A stretch of DNA of 64,000 bases from an uncultured Flavobacteriales bacterium. Its GTDB lineage: Bacteria; Bacteroidota; Bacteroidia; Flavobacteriales_G; Salibacteraceae. The stretch is taken from contig CAJQLE010000003.1 in NCBI GenBank assembly GCA_905479105.1, positions 434,001 to 498,000 on the forward strand, read 5' to 3'. The notes beneath the pieces are model-generated. The model searched no databases. It worked only from the letters and a program-made list of their open reading frames with translations, and was not told the origin of the DNA. Positions 18,653 to 27,417 of this stretch are shown here, piece after piece. The first letter of the stretch is position 1, and each line of letters opens with the position of its first letter. The position numbers and the translations under genes are program-made.

Positions 18653-19153
18653 TCATATTTTATCGTAGACGCAGATTGTAAATGAGAAGTTGTGAACATC
18701 ATCTTTAGGATGGTGCATGATTTCTGTTTTTCGCCATTTCGAAGGATCAAATTCTGGAAAGTGCGTCTCACCTTCTGGATTTGCATCTACGTGAGTAATG
18801 TACAATTTGTCAGCTAAGTGAATGGTTTGGTTGTAAATTTCGCCTCCTCCAATAATAAAAAGCTCTGTTTCTTGACCTTCTTTAGCTTTTTGAATTCCAT
18901 CGTGAATGGAAGATTCAATTAGCGCTCCAGAGGCTTGAAAAGTTGTATTTCGAGTGACGACTATGTTTGGTCTTCCTGGAAGTGGTCGATATTTTGACGG
19001 GATTGATTCAAAATTCTTACGCCCCATTAAAACATGATGTCCACGTGTGGTCCTTGCAAAGAACTTCATGTCATCCGGCAAATGCCATGGAAGATCACCG
19101 TTGGATCCGATAACGCGATTACTCCCTACCGCAGCAATGAGTGAAATGATCAT
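18653..19153 (-). CDS. folA: Dihydrofolate reductase
   Basis: A 166-residue DHFR that regenerates tetrahydrofolate. Visible motifs are [23 protein letters not shown] with the substrate-contacting acid, [12 protein letters not shown] for NADPH binding, [10 protein letters not shown] and [11 protein letters not shown]. Its ATG overlaps the thyA stop by 4 nt (ATGA), indicating translational coupling with the enzyme whose dihydrofolate product it recycles. Confidence 0.96.
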   Translation of the reverse strand: MIISLIAAVGSNRVIGSNGDLPWHLPDDMKFFARTTRGHHVLMGRKNFESIPSKYRPLPGRPNIVVTRNTTFQASGALIESSIHDGIQKAKEGQETELFIIGGGEIYNQTIHLADKLYITHVDANPEGETHFPEFDPSKWRKTEIMHHPKDDVHNFSFTICVYDKI

Positions 19154-20055
19154 ACTGCGACAGAAGCTTTAATCGGTGGATGTGGATTATAATTAACTAA
19201 TTCAAAATCATTGAAAGTGAAGTCAAATAGATTTTTTACTTCGGAATTTATTTTCATTTGAGGCAAGGGTCTAACGGCTCTACCAAGCAGCTCTTCTGTT
19301 TGCGCGAAATGATTGCTATATAAGTGGGCATCACCGAAGGTGTGAACAAAATCACCTAGTTCTAACTCGCATACTTGAGCTATCATCATAGTCAGCAGTG
19401 CGTATGAAGCAATGTTGAATGGAACCCCAAGAAAGACATCAGCACTGCGCTGATATAGTTGGCATGAAAGCTTGTTGTCAATCACATAGAATTGATACAA
19501 TGTATGACATGGTGGTAAACCAGCTTTAGCCATTTCTTCAATTTCTGAAGCATTCCATGCTGAGATGATCAACCTTCTTGAGTTTGGATTTCGTTTTATT
19601 TCATCAATCAACCAAGATAATTGATCAAATCCATTGAAATCTCGCCACTGCTTTCCATAAACAGGGCCTAATTCACCCCATTCTTTCGCAAATGAATTAT
19701 CCGTTTTGACTTTGTCCACAAACACCTTCATTTCTTCCTTCCACTCAGCAGAGTATTTAGGCAGTTCAGATGCTTTTCCTGTTTGGGTCAACCAGTTTTG
19801 ATAAGGCCAATCGTTCCAAATATTAACTCCGTTCTGAGCGAGGTATTGCAAATTCGTGTCTCCTTTGATAAACCAAAGCAGTTCATGAATGATTGATTTG
19901 GTGTGGACCTTTTTGGTTGTTAAAAGCGGAAATCCCTCAGCTAGGTTAAATCGCATTTGGTAACCAAATACGCTTCTTGTTCCAACTCCGGTCCGGTCAC
20001 TTTTATCAGAGCCGTTTTCGAGAATGTGTTTTAAAAGATCGTGGTACTGTTTCAT
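19150..20055 (-). CDS. thyA: Thymidylate synthase
   Basis: A 301-residue ThyA that methylates dUMP to dTMP using methylene-tetrahydrofolate. The catalytic cysteine is C183 in [28 protein letters not shown] (phosphate-binding Arg) and [20 protein letters not shown] are present. Residues about 85-125 form an insertion relative to the 264-residue E. coli enzyme, as in the longer ThyA subtype. It is coupled to folA and preceded by nupC, so salvage and synthesis of thymidylate are grouped. Confidence 0.96.
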   Translation of the reverse strand: MKQYHDLLKHILENGSDKSDRTGVGTRSVFGYQMRFNLAEGFPLLTTKKVHTKSIIHELLWFIKGDTNLQYLAQNGVNIWNDWPYQNWLTQTGKASELPKYSAEWKEEMKVFVDKVKTDNSFAKEWGELGPVYGKQWRDFNGFDQLSWLIDEIKRNPNSRRLIISAWNASEIEEMAKAGLPPCHTLYQFYVIDNKLSCQLYQRSADVFLGVPFNIASYALLTMMIAQVCELELGDFVHTFGDAHLYSNHFAQTEELLGRAVRPLPQMKINSEVKNLFDFTFNDFELVNYNPHPPIKASVAV

Positions 20056-20123
20056 TTGAATTCAAAAATCCAACCTTAAGGTGACTAAGGCAATAGGGTT
20101 TGATAAAAGCTTTCAAGAAGTTT

Positions 20124-21413
20124 TTAATAGAACATACCCACGATGGAAGCGGTAAATAGACAGGCTATAGTTCCTCCTAATAAGGCGTATAATCCTAATT
20201 TACTAAGCAGTCCTTTTCTAGACGGAGCAAGCGCTCCTATGCCTCCAATTTGAATCCCGATGGAAGCGAAATTGGCGAAACCACATAGGATGTAAGTGGA
20301 CATGATAATGGACTTTTCGTGCTGAAACATGTTCGCAGCTTTCATGTCTCCAAGTGTGACATATGCGTAAAATTCATTTAAAATTGTTTTCTCACCCAGC
20401 AACTGGCCCACTAAAACTATGTCATCAGAACTTATTCCCATTAGAAAAGCAATAGGTGCGAAAGCATATCCAATAATAAATTGAAATGAAAGCCCATCAT
20501 AGTTTGTGTTTTGTGAAATCAAATCATTTAGCCCAGTTAATTCGCCAATACCATCTTGTAGAATATAATTGCCTAGATAAATCAATGCCGTAAACACTAA
20601 AAGCATCGCTCCTACATTGATAGCTAATTTCAGTCCGTCAGTTGTTCCATTTGATATTGCTTCCAAAAAGTTTGACCCTGTATTTTCTTTCGAAACAGAC
20701 ATTGATTGATCAAATTTTTCCGTCTCAGGAACTAATAATTTGGCTGCAACTACTGCTGCAGGTGCGGACATTACGGAAGCTGTTAATAGATGCTTAGCAA
20801 ATAATACTTGCTGCGCAGGGTCGTTTCCTCCCAAAAAGTTAATGTATGCCGCCAAAACTCCTCCAGCAATTGTTGCCATTCCACCTGACATTAAACACAT
20901 GATCTCAGATTTGGTCATTCTATCCAGATAAGGGCGCACAAGCAAAGGGGCTTCAGTTTGGCCCATGAAAATATTTCCCGCTGCTGCCAAACTTTCAGCT
21001 CCACTGAGGTTCATTAACCTTTTCATTACCCAAGCAAAGGCGAAAACGAATTTTTGAAGAATACCCAAGTAATAAAGGATACTGCTTAATGCTGAGAAGA
21101 ACACGATGGTCGGGAGAACGTTAAATGCAAAGCTGATAACCGCATTCTCCATTTTATTTGAAACGAAAGATTTGAATAGAAACTCACTTCCGAATTGAGT
21201 GAAGGAGATCACCTTTACGAAGGCGCGACTCATCCATTCGAACCCCGAAGCAACAAAGTCAACTTTAAGAACAAGTACTGCGAATACTAGTTGCAGCGCT
21301 ATACCTTTTAGAATAAGTGGCCAATTAATGGCTCGTCTATTCTGACTGGCCAGCCATCCGATTCCAACAAGCACACTAATTCCAAGAAAACCTTTAAGTA
21401 TGGATAGTATCAA
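20124..21413 (-). CDS. Concentrative nucleoside transporter (NupC/CNT family)
   Basis: A 429-residue inner-membrane symporter. CNT signatures are visible: SALSSILYYLGILQ, the GAESLAAAGNIFMGQTEAPL motif, and CGFANFASIGIQIGG near the C-terminus. No ATG is available, and the frame starts at TTG 21413 directly before a hydrophobic first helix (MILSILKGFLGIS). It lies between the bifunctional nuclease and thyA in a minus-strand series, fitting import of nucleosides for salvage. Confidence 0.92.
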   Translation of the reverse strand: MILSILKGFLGISVLVGIGWLASQNRRAINWPLILKGIALQLVFAVLVLKVDFVASGFEWMSRAFVKVISFTQFGSEFLFKSFVSNKMENAVISFAFNVLPTIVFFSALSSILYYLGILQKFVFAFAWVMKRLMNLSGAESLAAAGNIFMGQTEAPLLVRPYLDRMTKSEIMCLMSGGMATIAGGVLAAYINFLGGNDPAQQVLFAKHLLTASVMSAPAAVVAAKLLVPETEKFDQSMSVSKENTGSNFLEAISNGTTDGLKLAINVGAMLLVFTALIYLGNYILQDGIGELTGLNDLISQNTNYDGLSFQFIIGYAFAPIAFLMGISSDDIVLVGQLLGEKTILNEFYAYVTLGDMKAANMFQHEKSIIMSTYILCGFANFASIGIQIGGIGALAPSRKGLLSKLGLYALLGGTIACLFTASIVGMFY

Positions 21414-21445
21414 CAGTTCAGTTTAAGGATGGGAAGATATTAAAA

Positions 21446-22042
21446 CTATTTTCTTCTTTCTATTTCATCATGAAGTTCCGAGGCTTTTTCATAATCTTCA
21501 TTCGCAATGGCCTGACTTAGTTCAGACTCCAGCTCCTCCTTTGTCATGTTACCATAAGCCGATGAGCTCTCTGAAGCTTCTTCTTCAACAGGAAGATCCT
21601 CTCCTAAACTTTCAATTTCGTCATCATCTAGAATAATTCCAGCAGATGAAAGAATAAATTCGTAGGTGTAAATTGGACATTTGAATCGGACGGCTAAGGC
21701 GATAGCATCACTTGTTCTAGTGTCGATTTCGATAGGATCTTCACCAGGCTTTTGACAAATAAGCTTCGCGAAGAAAATCCCTTCCAAAAGATTGTAAACG
21801 ATGACTTCGCTTATCTGAATCTCAAAAGTGTCTGCAAAAGTTTTGAATATATCATGCGTCAAAGGACGACTTGGCTTCATGTGCTCTAACTCAATGGCAA
21901 TGGCTTGTGCCTCAAAGTTCCCAATTATAATAGGCAACCTTCTTTTACCTGAAGATTCACCCAATACCAAAGCATACGCTCCAGTTTGAGTTTGGCTATA
22001 TGATAACCCCAGTATCTCTAGTTTTATTTTAGACTTTTCCAT
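21446..22042 (-). CDS. Bifunctional nuclease family protein (DUF151) with UVR motif
   Basis: A 198-residue protein with two parts. Residues 1-135 are a BFN/DUF151 domain (LGESSGKRRLPIIIGNFEAQAIAIEL, RTSDAIALAVRFKCPIY). An acidic linker and a C-terminal UVR-type helix pair (ANEDYEKASELHDEIERR) follow. Proteins of this family have reported RNase/DNase activity, but the biological role in Bacteroidota is unclear. It is 16 nt downstream of etfA and precedes nupC. Confidence 0.9.
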   Translation of the reverse strand: MEKSKIKLEILGLSYSQTQTGAYALVLGESSGKRRLPIIIGNFEAQAIAIELEHMKPSRPLTHDIFKTFADTFEIQISEVIVYNLLEGIFFAKLICQKPGEDPIEIDTRTSDAIALAVRFKCPIYTYEFILSSAGIILDDDEIESLGEDLPVEEEASESSSAYGNMTKEELESELSQAIANEDYEKASELHDEIERRK

Positions 22043-22058
22043 CAGCCAATATTTGGGC

Positions 22059-23027
22059 TTAGGCTTGTCCTGCTTTGAATGCTTTTATGGCCTCAATCAT
22101 TTTTGGAACCACCTCAAACGCATCTCCTACTACACCATAATCGGCTGCCTTGAAAAAAGGAGCTTCTTTGTCAGTGTTGATAACCACAATTACCTTACTT
22201 CCGTTTACACCCGCTAAGTGCTGAATCGCTCCAGAAATACCTATTGCTATATAAAGGTTCGGTCTAATAGCTATTCCGGTTTGACCTACATGTTCGTGAT
22301 GAGGTCTCCAACCAATGTCAGAAACAGGCCTAGAACAAGCAGTTGCTGCTCCTAGTTCCTTTGCTAGTTCCTCAATCATTCCCCAGTTTTCAGGTCCTTT
22401 AAGGCCACGACCTGCTGAAACAACTAATTCTGCTTCGGTCAGGTTAATTCCATCACCACCTTCTGCTTTGAATTCTTTGACAGAAACGCTAGCTGCTCCA
22501 AGATCAGGAGAGTATGCTATTACCTCAGCTTGTCCTTCTTGCTTTTCTTTGGAAATAGCGTTAGGTATTAAGGTGATAATTTTCTTGTCAGTTTTAATTT
22601 TAACCTGAGCAAAAGCCTTCCCTGAAAAAACATTTGTTTTAACGGTGAAGTCTCCATTCGTTTCTGGGTAATCAATAGCTCCCGCGACCATTCCAGCTTT
22701 CATTTTGGCTGAAACAAGGGGGGCGATACTTTTTCCAGTGTAGTCATGAGAAAATATAATCAACTCCGCTTGGCTTTCTGCTGCCGCGGCAATAGTTAAT
22801 CTAGTTAGCTGACTTGGGTCTAAATCACTTACGGCTGAACAATGAAGAATTTTAGTTATTCCATATGACGCCAATTCTTTCAGGCTAGCATCGTCTAACT
22901 TTCCATAAGCTACAATCGTGGCTGAGCCGCCTGTTTTTGATGCAACTTTAGTTCCGTAAGTTGCCGCCTCAAAGGAAGCTTTGGCAACTTTTCCATTATC
23001 ACTCTCTGCAAATACTAATACGTTCAT
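22059..23027 (-). CDS. etfA: Electron transfer flavoprotein subunit alpha
   Basis: A 322-residue EtfA. The C-terminal FAD-binding domain is clear: GRGLKGPENWGMIEELA, ACSRPVSDIGW, HVGQTGIAIRPNLYIAIGISGAIQH and KVIVVINTDKEAPFF. With EtfB it carries electrons from acyl-CoA dehydrogenases to the quinone pool. It starts one base after the etfB stop and shares the palindrome-bearing promoter upstream of etfB. Confidence 0.96.
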   Translation of the reverse strand: MNVLVFAESDNGKVAKASFEAATYGTKVASKTGGSATIVAYGKLDDASLKELASYGITKILHCSAVSDLDPSQLTRLTIAAAAESQAELIIFSHDYTGKSIAPLVSAKMKAGMVAGAIDYPETNGDFTVKTNVFSGKAFAQVKIKTDKKIITLIPNAISKEKQEGQAEVIAYSPDLGAASVSVKEFKAEGGDGINLTEAELVVSAGRGLKGPENWGMIEELAKELGAATACSRPVSDIGWRPHHEHVGQTGIAIRPNLYIAIGISGAIQHLAGVNGSKVIVVINTDKEAPFFKAADYGVVGDAFEVVPKMIEAIKAFKAGQA

Positions 23028-23028
23028 C

Positions 23029-23769
23029 TTAAATTGCTTTTGCTTCGTTATGAAGTAGATTGATCAATTCTGTCATGTTTTCAGGATCTACCAGTTTAAC
23101 ATCTCCCTTAGCAGGGGGTAAACTGAATTTTATTGTTTCTGTAAGTGTTTCAGTTACGCTTGCAGGTACAACAGTTAAGGGCTTTGATCTTGCGGCCATG
23201 ATGCCTCGCATATTTGGAATACGCTGTTCGGCCATTCCTTTGGCTGCGGAAATAACAGCAGGTAAGGTTAACTCTAGAACTTCAACGCCTCCTTGCTTGT
23301 CTCTCTCAACCATTGCAGTTGAGCCATTCACCTCTAGTTTAGTGGCATGAGACGCATAAGGACTGTCAATTATAGCGGCAATCATTCCGCCAACTTGAGA
23401 ACCATTATAGTTAATCGTTTCTTTCCCAGTTAGGACAAGATCAAATGAATTACTTGAAATATAATTTGCGATTTCAGCCGCTACTTGATAAGCATCTGAG
23501 GCTTCGGAATCAACTCGAAACGCTTCATCAGCTCCAATTGCTAAAGCTTTTCTCATAATGGGTTCGTAATCTGCGGTCCCAACACTTATTATCGTGACTT
23601 TCCCTCCATTCGCTTCTTTAAGCTCTAATGCTCTGACCAAGGCATACCATTCATCGTATGGATTTACTATAAACTGAACACCGTCCTCATTGAATTTAGT
23701 GTCACCGTCTTTAAAAGTGATCTTGCTTGTCGTATCAGGCGCTTTGCTGATGCAAACCAATATGTTCAT
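23029..23769 (-). CDS. etfB: Electron transfer flavoprotein subunit beta
   Basis: A 246-residue EtfB (MNILVCISKAPDTTSKITF). The family blocks VNPYDEWYALVRALELKE, GADEAFRVDSE, LVLTGKETINYNGSQVGGMIA and the recognition-loop region LPAVISAAKGMAEQRIPNMRGIMAARSKPL are present. The ATG at 23769 is chosen because a -7 promoter element lies at 23801-23808, so an in-frame ATG at 23847 cannot be on the transcript. It is first in a series running to folA. Confidence 0.95.
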   Translation of the reverse strand: MNILVCISKAPDTTSKITFKDGDTKFNEDGVQFIVNPYDEWYALVRALELKEANGGKVTIISVGTADYEPIMRKALAIGADEAFRVDSEASDAYQVAAEIANYISSNSFDLVLTGKETINYNGSQVGGMIAAIIDSPYASHATKLEVNGSTAMVERDKQGGVEVLELTLPAVISAAKGMAEQRIPNMRGIMAARSKPLTVVPASVTETLTETIKFSLPPAKGDVKLVDPENMTELINLLHNEAKAI

Positions 23770-23800
23770 AACAATCTTTTTTCTGTTAATCTGTGAGCCG

Positions 23801-23850
23801 CAAAAGTAGGCTTTAGAATATAAAAAAGAATGAACCAATATGTTCATTCT
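23801..23850 (-). promoter_or_regulatory. etfBA promoter with overlapping perfect palindromic operator
   Basis: The minus-strand -7 element TACTTTTG is at 23801-23808. Centred 30 bp upstream is a perfect inverted repeat, AGAATGAAC-N6-GTTCATTCT, at 23827-23850. It covers the expected -33 region, so a bound repressor would block RNA polymerase. A TetR-family fatty-acid regulator is the best guess by analogy with Bacillus FadR, whose sites are also TGAATGA/TCATTCA-like; this is inference. Confidence 0.7.
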
Positions 23851-23868
23851 GTAATTTGTCAGCCTTGT

Positions 23869-24558
23869 TTATTTTAAGGTTTTGAAAATAACATCAACTC
23901 CTACTCCTAAGTGAATGGGCGCATTGAAATGTCTAAAACTCTGATAAGCTGGGATTTGCAATCCGGCATCAATGAAAAATTTTGTGTTAGGTGGGCCTGC
24001 TCTAAAAGACAAGGTTGGTTCTAAATAGAAATCAATTCCTGGTGATTCCGAATTCACATTTTCAGGCGCAATCCAATTGACAAAACTGCTTCTTAGAATT
24101 ACTGAAAAATCAGCATATTGACTATGTCGGTAATAAGCTGGTTGTAAACTCAATCGAGCATATCGAGCTTGTATTGATTCCGATGCCCAAAACCCATCTA
24201 TTGAAACCCAATTGGAATTGAATGCAGAAGATTCACCGTATCCGCCTATAGCCGAAAAGCTGAACCCTGATTTATCTATCGTTTTGTAAAAACCAACTCC
24301 ACCTTCCCCGAAGGTTGTACTGCCGTTATTACTAATCCAACTTAATCCTCCACCGGTCAGGTAGGCGAAGTCTGTAATTGCATAGGAGGCTTCAGCAAAG
24401 GCACTTCCAGTCTCAATTCCACTGCTTATTTCAACATCACCTCTCTGCTTCATAATCGGCTGATTTGGAATGCCAGCTCTATAAATGGGTGTGCACGATT
24501 GAATTAGACCAATGACAAGCATTAAACCAATCCTAGTTGAAAGAGGGCGTTGCTTCAT
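23869..24558 (-). CDS. Lipoprotein with outer-membrane barrel-like repeats, unknown function
   Basis: A 229-residue protein. The ATG at 24558 gives MKQRPLSTRIGLMLVIGLIQSC with a lipobox; an in-frame TTG at 24570 is less likely. The mature part has alternating glycine-rich strands (AYLTGGGLSWISNNGS, GEGGVGFYKT, SFSAIGGYGESS), suggesting a beta-sheet or small barrel. It is divergent from pdhB. I recognise no named family. Confidence 0.65.
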   Translation of the reverse strand: MKQRPLSTRIGLMLVIGLIQSCTPIYRAGIPNQPIMKQRGDVEISSGIETGSAFAEASYAITDFAYLTGGGLSWISNNGSTTFGEGGVGFYKTIDKSGFSFSAIGGYGESSAFNSNWVSIDGFWASESIQARYARLSLQPAYYRHSQYADFSVILRSSFVNWIAPENVNSESPGIDFYLEPTLSFRAGPPNTKFFIDAGLQIPAYQSFRHFNAPIHLGVGVDVIFKTLK

Positions 24559-24637
24559 AGTGAATCTCAAAAATCTCCTTTTTATTTGAATATTAAGACG
24601 AATGAAACAATATGTGCGGATAATAAACTTCAGGACT

Positions 24638-24645
24638 TATTTTTG
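24638..24645 (+). promoter_or_regulatory. -7 promoter element of pdhB
   Basis: TATTTTTG matches TAnnTTTG, 20 nt before the pdhB ATG. No clear TTG is seen at the -33 position. Confidence 0.6.
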
Positions 24646-24665
24646 CCGACCTAGAAAAAGATAAT

Positions 24666-25646
24666 ATGCGTACGATACAATTTAGAGAAGCCCTCAGAGA
24701 AGCGATGAATGAGGAAATGAGACGAGACAAAAGTGTCTTCCTGATGGGTGAAGAAGTTGCCGAATATAATGGAGCTTATAAAGTGAGTCAAGGTATGCTT
24801 GATGAATTTGGTCCAGAAAGAGTTATTGATACTCCAATCGCAGAACTTGGTTTTGCAGGTATTGGTGTAGGAGCAGCAATGAATGGGTTAAGACCAATAG
24901 TCGAGTTTATGACTTGGAACTTTGCCATTTTAGCAGCTGATCAGATTATTAACAGTGCTGCCAAGATGCTTCAAATGTCTGGTGGTCAGTTTAATGTACC
25001 TATTGTTTTTAGAGGTGGAAATGGTCAAGCAGGACAGCTAGCGGCAACGCATTCACAAAGTTTTGAAGCGTTTTATGCTCACGTTCCTGGGTTAAAAGTT
25101 CTGACACCTTCGAATCCTTATGATGCAAAAGGACTTTTAAAATCGGCCATTCGAGACAACGACCCAGTGGTTTTTCTTGAGTCCGAGAAGATGTATGGAG
25201 ATAAAGGAGAGGTTCCTGAGGGAGAATATTTGATTCCAATAGGTAAAGCGAATATTGCTAGGAAGGGAGATGCAATAACTATCGTGTCTTTCGGTAAAAT
25301 AATGAAGGTTGTCTTAGAAGCGGCTGATGAATTAGCGAAAGACGGTATTCAATGTGAAGTAATTGATCTAAGAACTATTAGACCTTTTGATGTTGAGACT
25401 GTTATTGAATCAGTGAAAAAAACCAATCGATGCGTTGTAGTTGATGAAAGTTGGCCATATGCCAGTGTTTCAAGTGAGGTGGCTTATCGTATTCAAAGGG
25501 ATGCTTTTGATTACTTAGATGCCCCTGTGTTGAGAGCAACTCAAACAGACACTCCATTCCCATTTACTCCAAACTTAATTGAGATTGCCATTCCAACTGT
25601 TGGAGGTGTTGTGCGATTAGTGAAGGAGTCTTTATACCTGGTATAA
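24666..25646 (+). CDS. pdhB: Pyruvate dehydrogenase E1 component, beta subunit
   Basis: A 326-residue E1 beta subunit (transketolase-like pyrimidine-binding plus C-terminal domain). Motifs are FREALREAMNEEMRRD, FLMGEEVAEYNGAYKVSQGML, TPIAELGFAGIGVGAAMNG and RTIRPFDVETVIESVKKTNR. With the alpha subunit it decarboxylates pyruvate on thiamine diphosphate. The alpha, E2 and E3 genes are not adjacent. Branched-chain E1 beta is an alternative, but the closeness to PDH beta sequences favours pyruvate. Confidence 0.9.
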   Translation: MRTIQFREALREAMNEEMRRDKSVFLMGEEVAEYNGAYKVSQGMLDEFGPERVIDTPIAELGFAGIGVGAAMNGLRPIVEFMTWNFAILAADQIINSAAKMLQMSGGQFNVPIVFRGGNGQAGQLAATHSQSFEAFYAHVPGLKVLTPSNPYDAKGLLKSAIRDNDPVVFLESEKMYGDKGEVPEGEYLIPIGKANIARKGDAITIVSFGKIMKVVLEAADELAKDGIQCEVIDLRTIRPFDVETVIESVKKTNRCVVVDESWPYASVSSEVAYRIQRDAFDYLDAPVLRATQTDTPFPFTPNLIEIAIPTVGGVVRLVKESLYLV

Positions 25647-25661
25647 GTTAGTTGAAAATAT

Positions 25662-25696
25662 AAAGCTCCGCACTTTGAGATCTTGTGCGGAGCTTT
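25662..25696. terminator. Strong hairpin after pdhB (probably bidirectional or minus-strand terminator)
   Basis: A perfect 12-bp stem (AAAGCTCCGCAC and GTGCGGAGCTTT) with an 11-nt loop. The U-rich side (TTTATATTTTC) follows on the minus strand; on the plus strand there is no T run. It directly abuts the first 27-nt repeat copy. Confidence 0.75.
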
Positions 25697-25723
25697 AACT
25701 AAACCTACTAACCTATGTACTTA
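25697..25723 (-). repeat. Copy 1 of a 27-nt element next to a terminator hairpin
   Basis: It is identical over 27 nt to 25840-25866. On the minus strand it contains TACATAGGTTAGTAGG and lies immediately 5' of a terminator hairpin. I do not recognise the element. Confidence 0.8.
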
Positions 25724-25765
25724 GTATATTGCAACATCCATGCCATTAAAGTGTGAATAGAAGTT

Positions 25766-25788
25766 AAAGCCGCTGAAGTGGCTTTTTT
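25766..25788 (+). terminator. Plus-strand terminator between the two repeat copies
   Basis: A short stem AAAGCC/GGCTTT with an 8-nt loop is followed by a T run (25783-25788). It would end transcripts reading out of pdhB, or a small RNA starting in this gap. Confidence 0.65.
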
Positions 25789-25797
25789 CATTTTACC

Positions 25798-25838
25798 CCA
25801 AAAGAAAAGCCCTCTGCGAGTAATTGCAAAGGGCTTTT
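25798..25838 (-). terminator. Terminator of the LVIVD lipoprotein gene
   Basis: The stem AAAAGCCCT/AGGGCTTTT has a 16-nt loop. On the minus strand it runs into CTTTTGGGG. It is preceded on that strand by repeat copy 2. Confidence 0.7.
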
Positions 25839-25839
25839 A

Positions 25840-25866
25840 AACTAAACCTACTAACCTATGTACTTA
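25840..25866 (-). repeat. Copy 2 of the 27-nt element
   Basis: It is identical to 25697-25723 and lies 5' (on the minus strand) of the terminator at 25798-25838, giving two tandem element-plus-hairpin modules about 143 bp apart. Confidence 0.8.
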
Positions 25867-25914
25867 TAAGACGTTCGAATTGCCTTTTTGATACATGGTG
25901 ATTGCTAACAAAAG

Positions 25915-27264
25915 TTAATTTAAAGAAATTGTACTCAATTCAGACAATTTCCCTTGATTGTTATAGCCGAACTGCTTCAATCCATCAGTTCCTATTACAT
26001 GAGCAATACCGTTGTTAATGATGACATCGTATGTCTCTATGCCAGAGTAATGATCTAATTGACTTGACGAGACTTGATTAATGTCCTTAAAGCTGTACAC
26101 TTTCAACCCGTCAAGGCCATCGCAAACAAACAGAATCTCATTTTCTGAATCAATACCAAGTCCATGAGGATTACTCATTTCGAATGAAGATAATTCTGTC
26201 GGAGACATAATGTCTGTGATATCAAGAATGTCGAGTTGGTTTGTGTTTCCCCAATTACAATTGTTTCCAGCTCTTAAGGTGACGAAAGCATATTGGTCAT
26301 TTGCAACCACAGGGTCGCAAGAGGTCATATGGGAGTAACTTGAAAGATACACTGGCGATGAAGGGTTGATTACGTTATATGCCAACATACCAGAATTGGA
26401 ACCTATGAAAAGGTGGTTTTTGAATGAGAATAAGGTTTCAATTACACCCCATCCGCTGGCGTCTTCCCATGGTTTAAATGAAGCTACAGACTGTAAATTG
26501 TTCGTTCTAATATCAAAGACTTCAACCGTGTTTTGATCGGTGATGACATAAAGGTAATTTTCGATCATCATGAAACGAGCCATAGAACCTGCTATTGCTG
26601 AGTTATTGCTTGATGATGAACTTCTCACGCTATTTGTATTTCCGCTGAAAGAAACGGGAGATCCTTCATCACTCATCATTTGACCACCCCATGAACCATT
26701 CCACTCTTCGTTCATGTCGTAATACACTCGACAGTCTTGATTTTTACAAGTCTCCTCAACTTCGCCTATGGTATACCCAACTACCACTCCTTTTGATTCA
26801 TCGATTTCAGCTACGGGGTAATTCCAATCCATTCCGCTTGGAATAGTGTAGGATAGTGCATTGGAAGTTCTTCCAACCTCCCTTGCGTTGGTTGGATTGC
26901 TTATGTCTATGGCAACTAAGTCTGTATAGCTGTCTGCGTAAAGAATATTGTCTCGAACAGCAATGTCAATATTGCCAGGTATTTGGATGAAAGCGATGTG
27001 AGAAGGTGCGCTTGGATTTCCATTGTCATAAATGTGGATTCCCTTTTCGAAGTCATTGATTAAAATCAAAGAGTTGTATAAGAATATTTTCCCTGGCTTT
27101 TCAAGTGTCTTTGAATTGTCATTGGAAACAGCAGAGCGCAAGTTTTCGTAACTCATGTACATTGGAACGTTCGCTGTGAAAGATGTTGTCTTTGATATCT
27201 TCTCACATGAAGAGAAAGATCCAACCAAAAACAAGGCGATAATAATTCGGATGGTAGTTTTCAT
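25915..27264 (-). CDS. LVIVD-repeat beta-propeller lipoprotein
   Basis: A 449-residue lipoprotein. The ATG at 27264 gives MKTTIRIIIALFLVGSFSSC with a lipobox. The mature part contains repeats of the LVIVD kind: LILINDFEKGIHIYDNGNP, DLVAIDISNPTNAREVG, LYVITDQNTVEVFDIRT, LDILDITDIMSP and LFVCDGLDGLKVYSF. These blade-like repeats predict a beta-propeller exposed at the cell surface or in the periplasm. No enzymatic motif is visible. Confidence 0.82.
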   Translation of the reverse strand: MKTTIRIIIALFLVGSFSSCEKISKTTSFTANVPMYMSYENLRSAVSNDNSKTLEKPGKIFLYNSLILINDFEKGIHIYDNGNPSAPSHIAFIQIPGNIDIAVRDNILYADSYTDLVAIDISNPTNAREVGRTSNALSYTIPSGMDWNYPVAEIDESKGVVVGYTIGEVEETCKNQDCRVYYDMNEEWNGSWGGQMMSDEGSPVSFSGNTNSVRSSSSSNNSAIAGSMARFMMIENYLYVITDQNTVEVFDIRTNNLQSVASFKPWEDASGWGVIETLFSFKNHLFIGSNSGMLAYNVINPSSPVYLSSYSHMTSCDPVVANDQYAFVTLRAGNNCNWGNTNQLDILDITDIMSPTELSSFEMSNPHGLGIDSENEILFVCDGLDGLKVYSFKDINQVSSSQLDHYSGIETYDVIINNGIAHVIGTDGLKQFGYNNQGKLSELSTISLN

Positions 27265-27417
27265 AGGATGAATTTTTAAGTGTATCAAAAATGAGAATAA
27301 ATATTTAAATCTCAGACGATTAAGGCGAGATTAAAGTTAGTATAACAGAATTTATTTTTATAACGAACGCTATATGTTCTTATTTCGTCTTTAGTTTATG
27401 AAACGTGATCAGAAATA

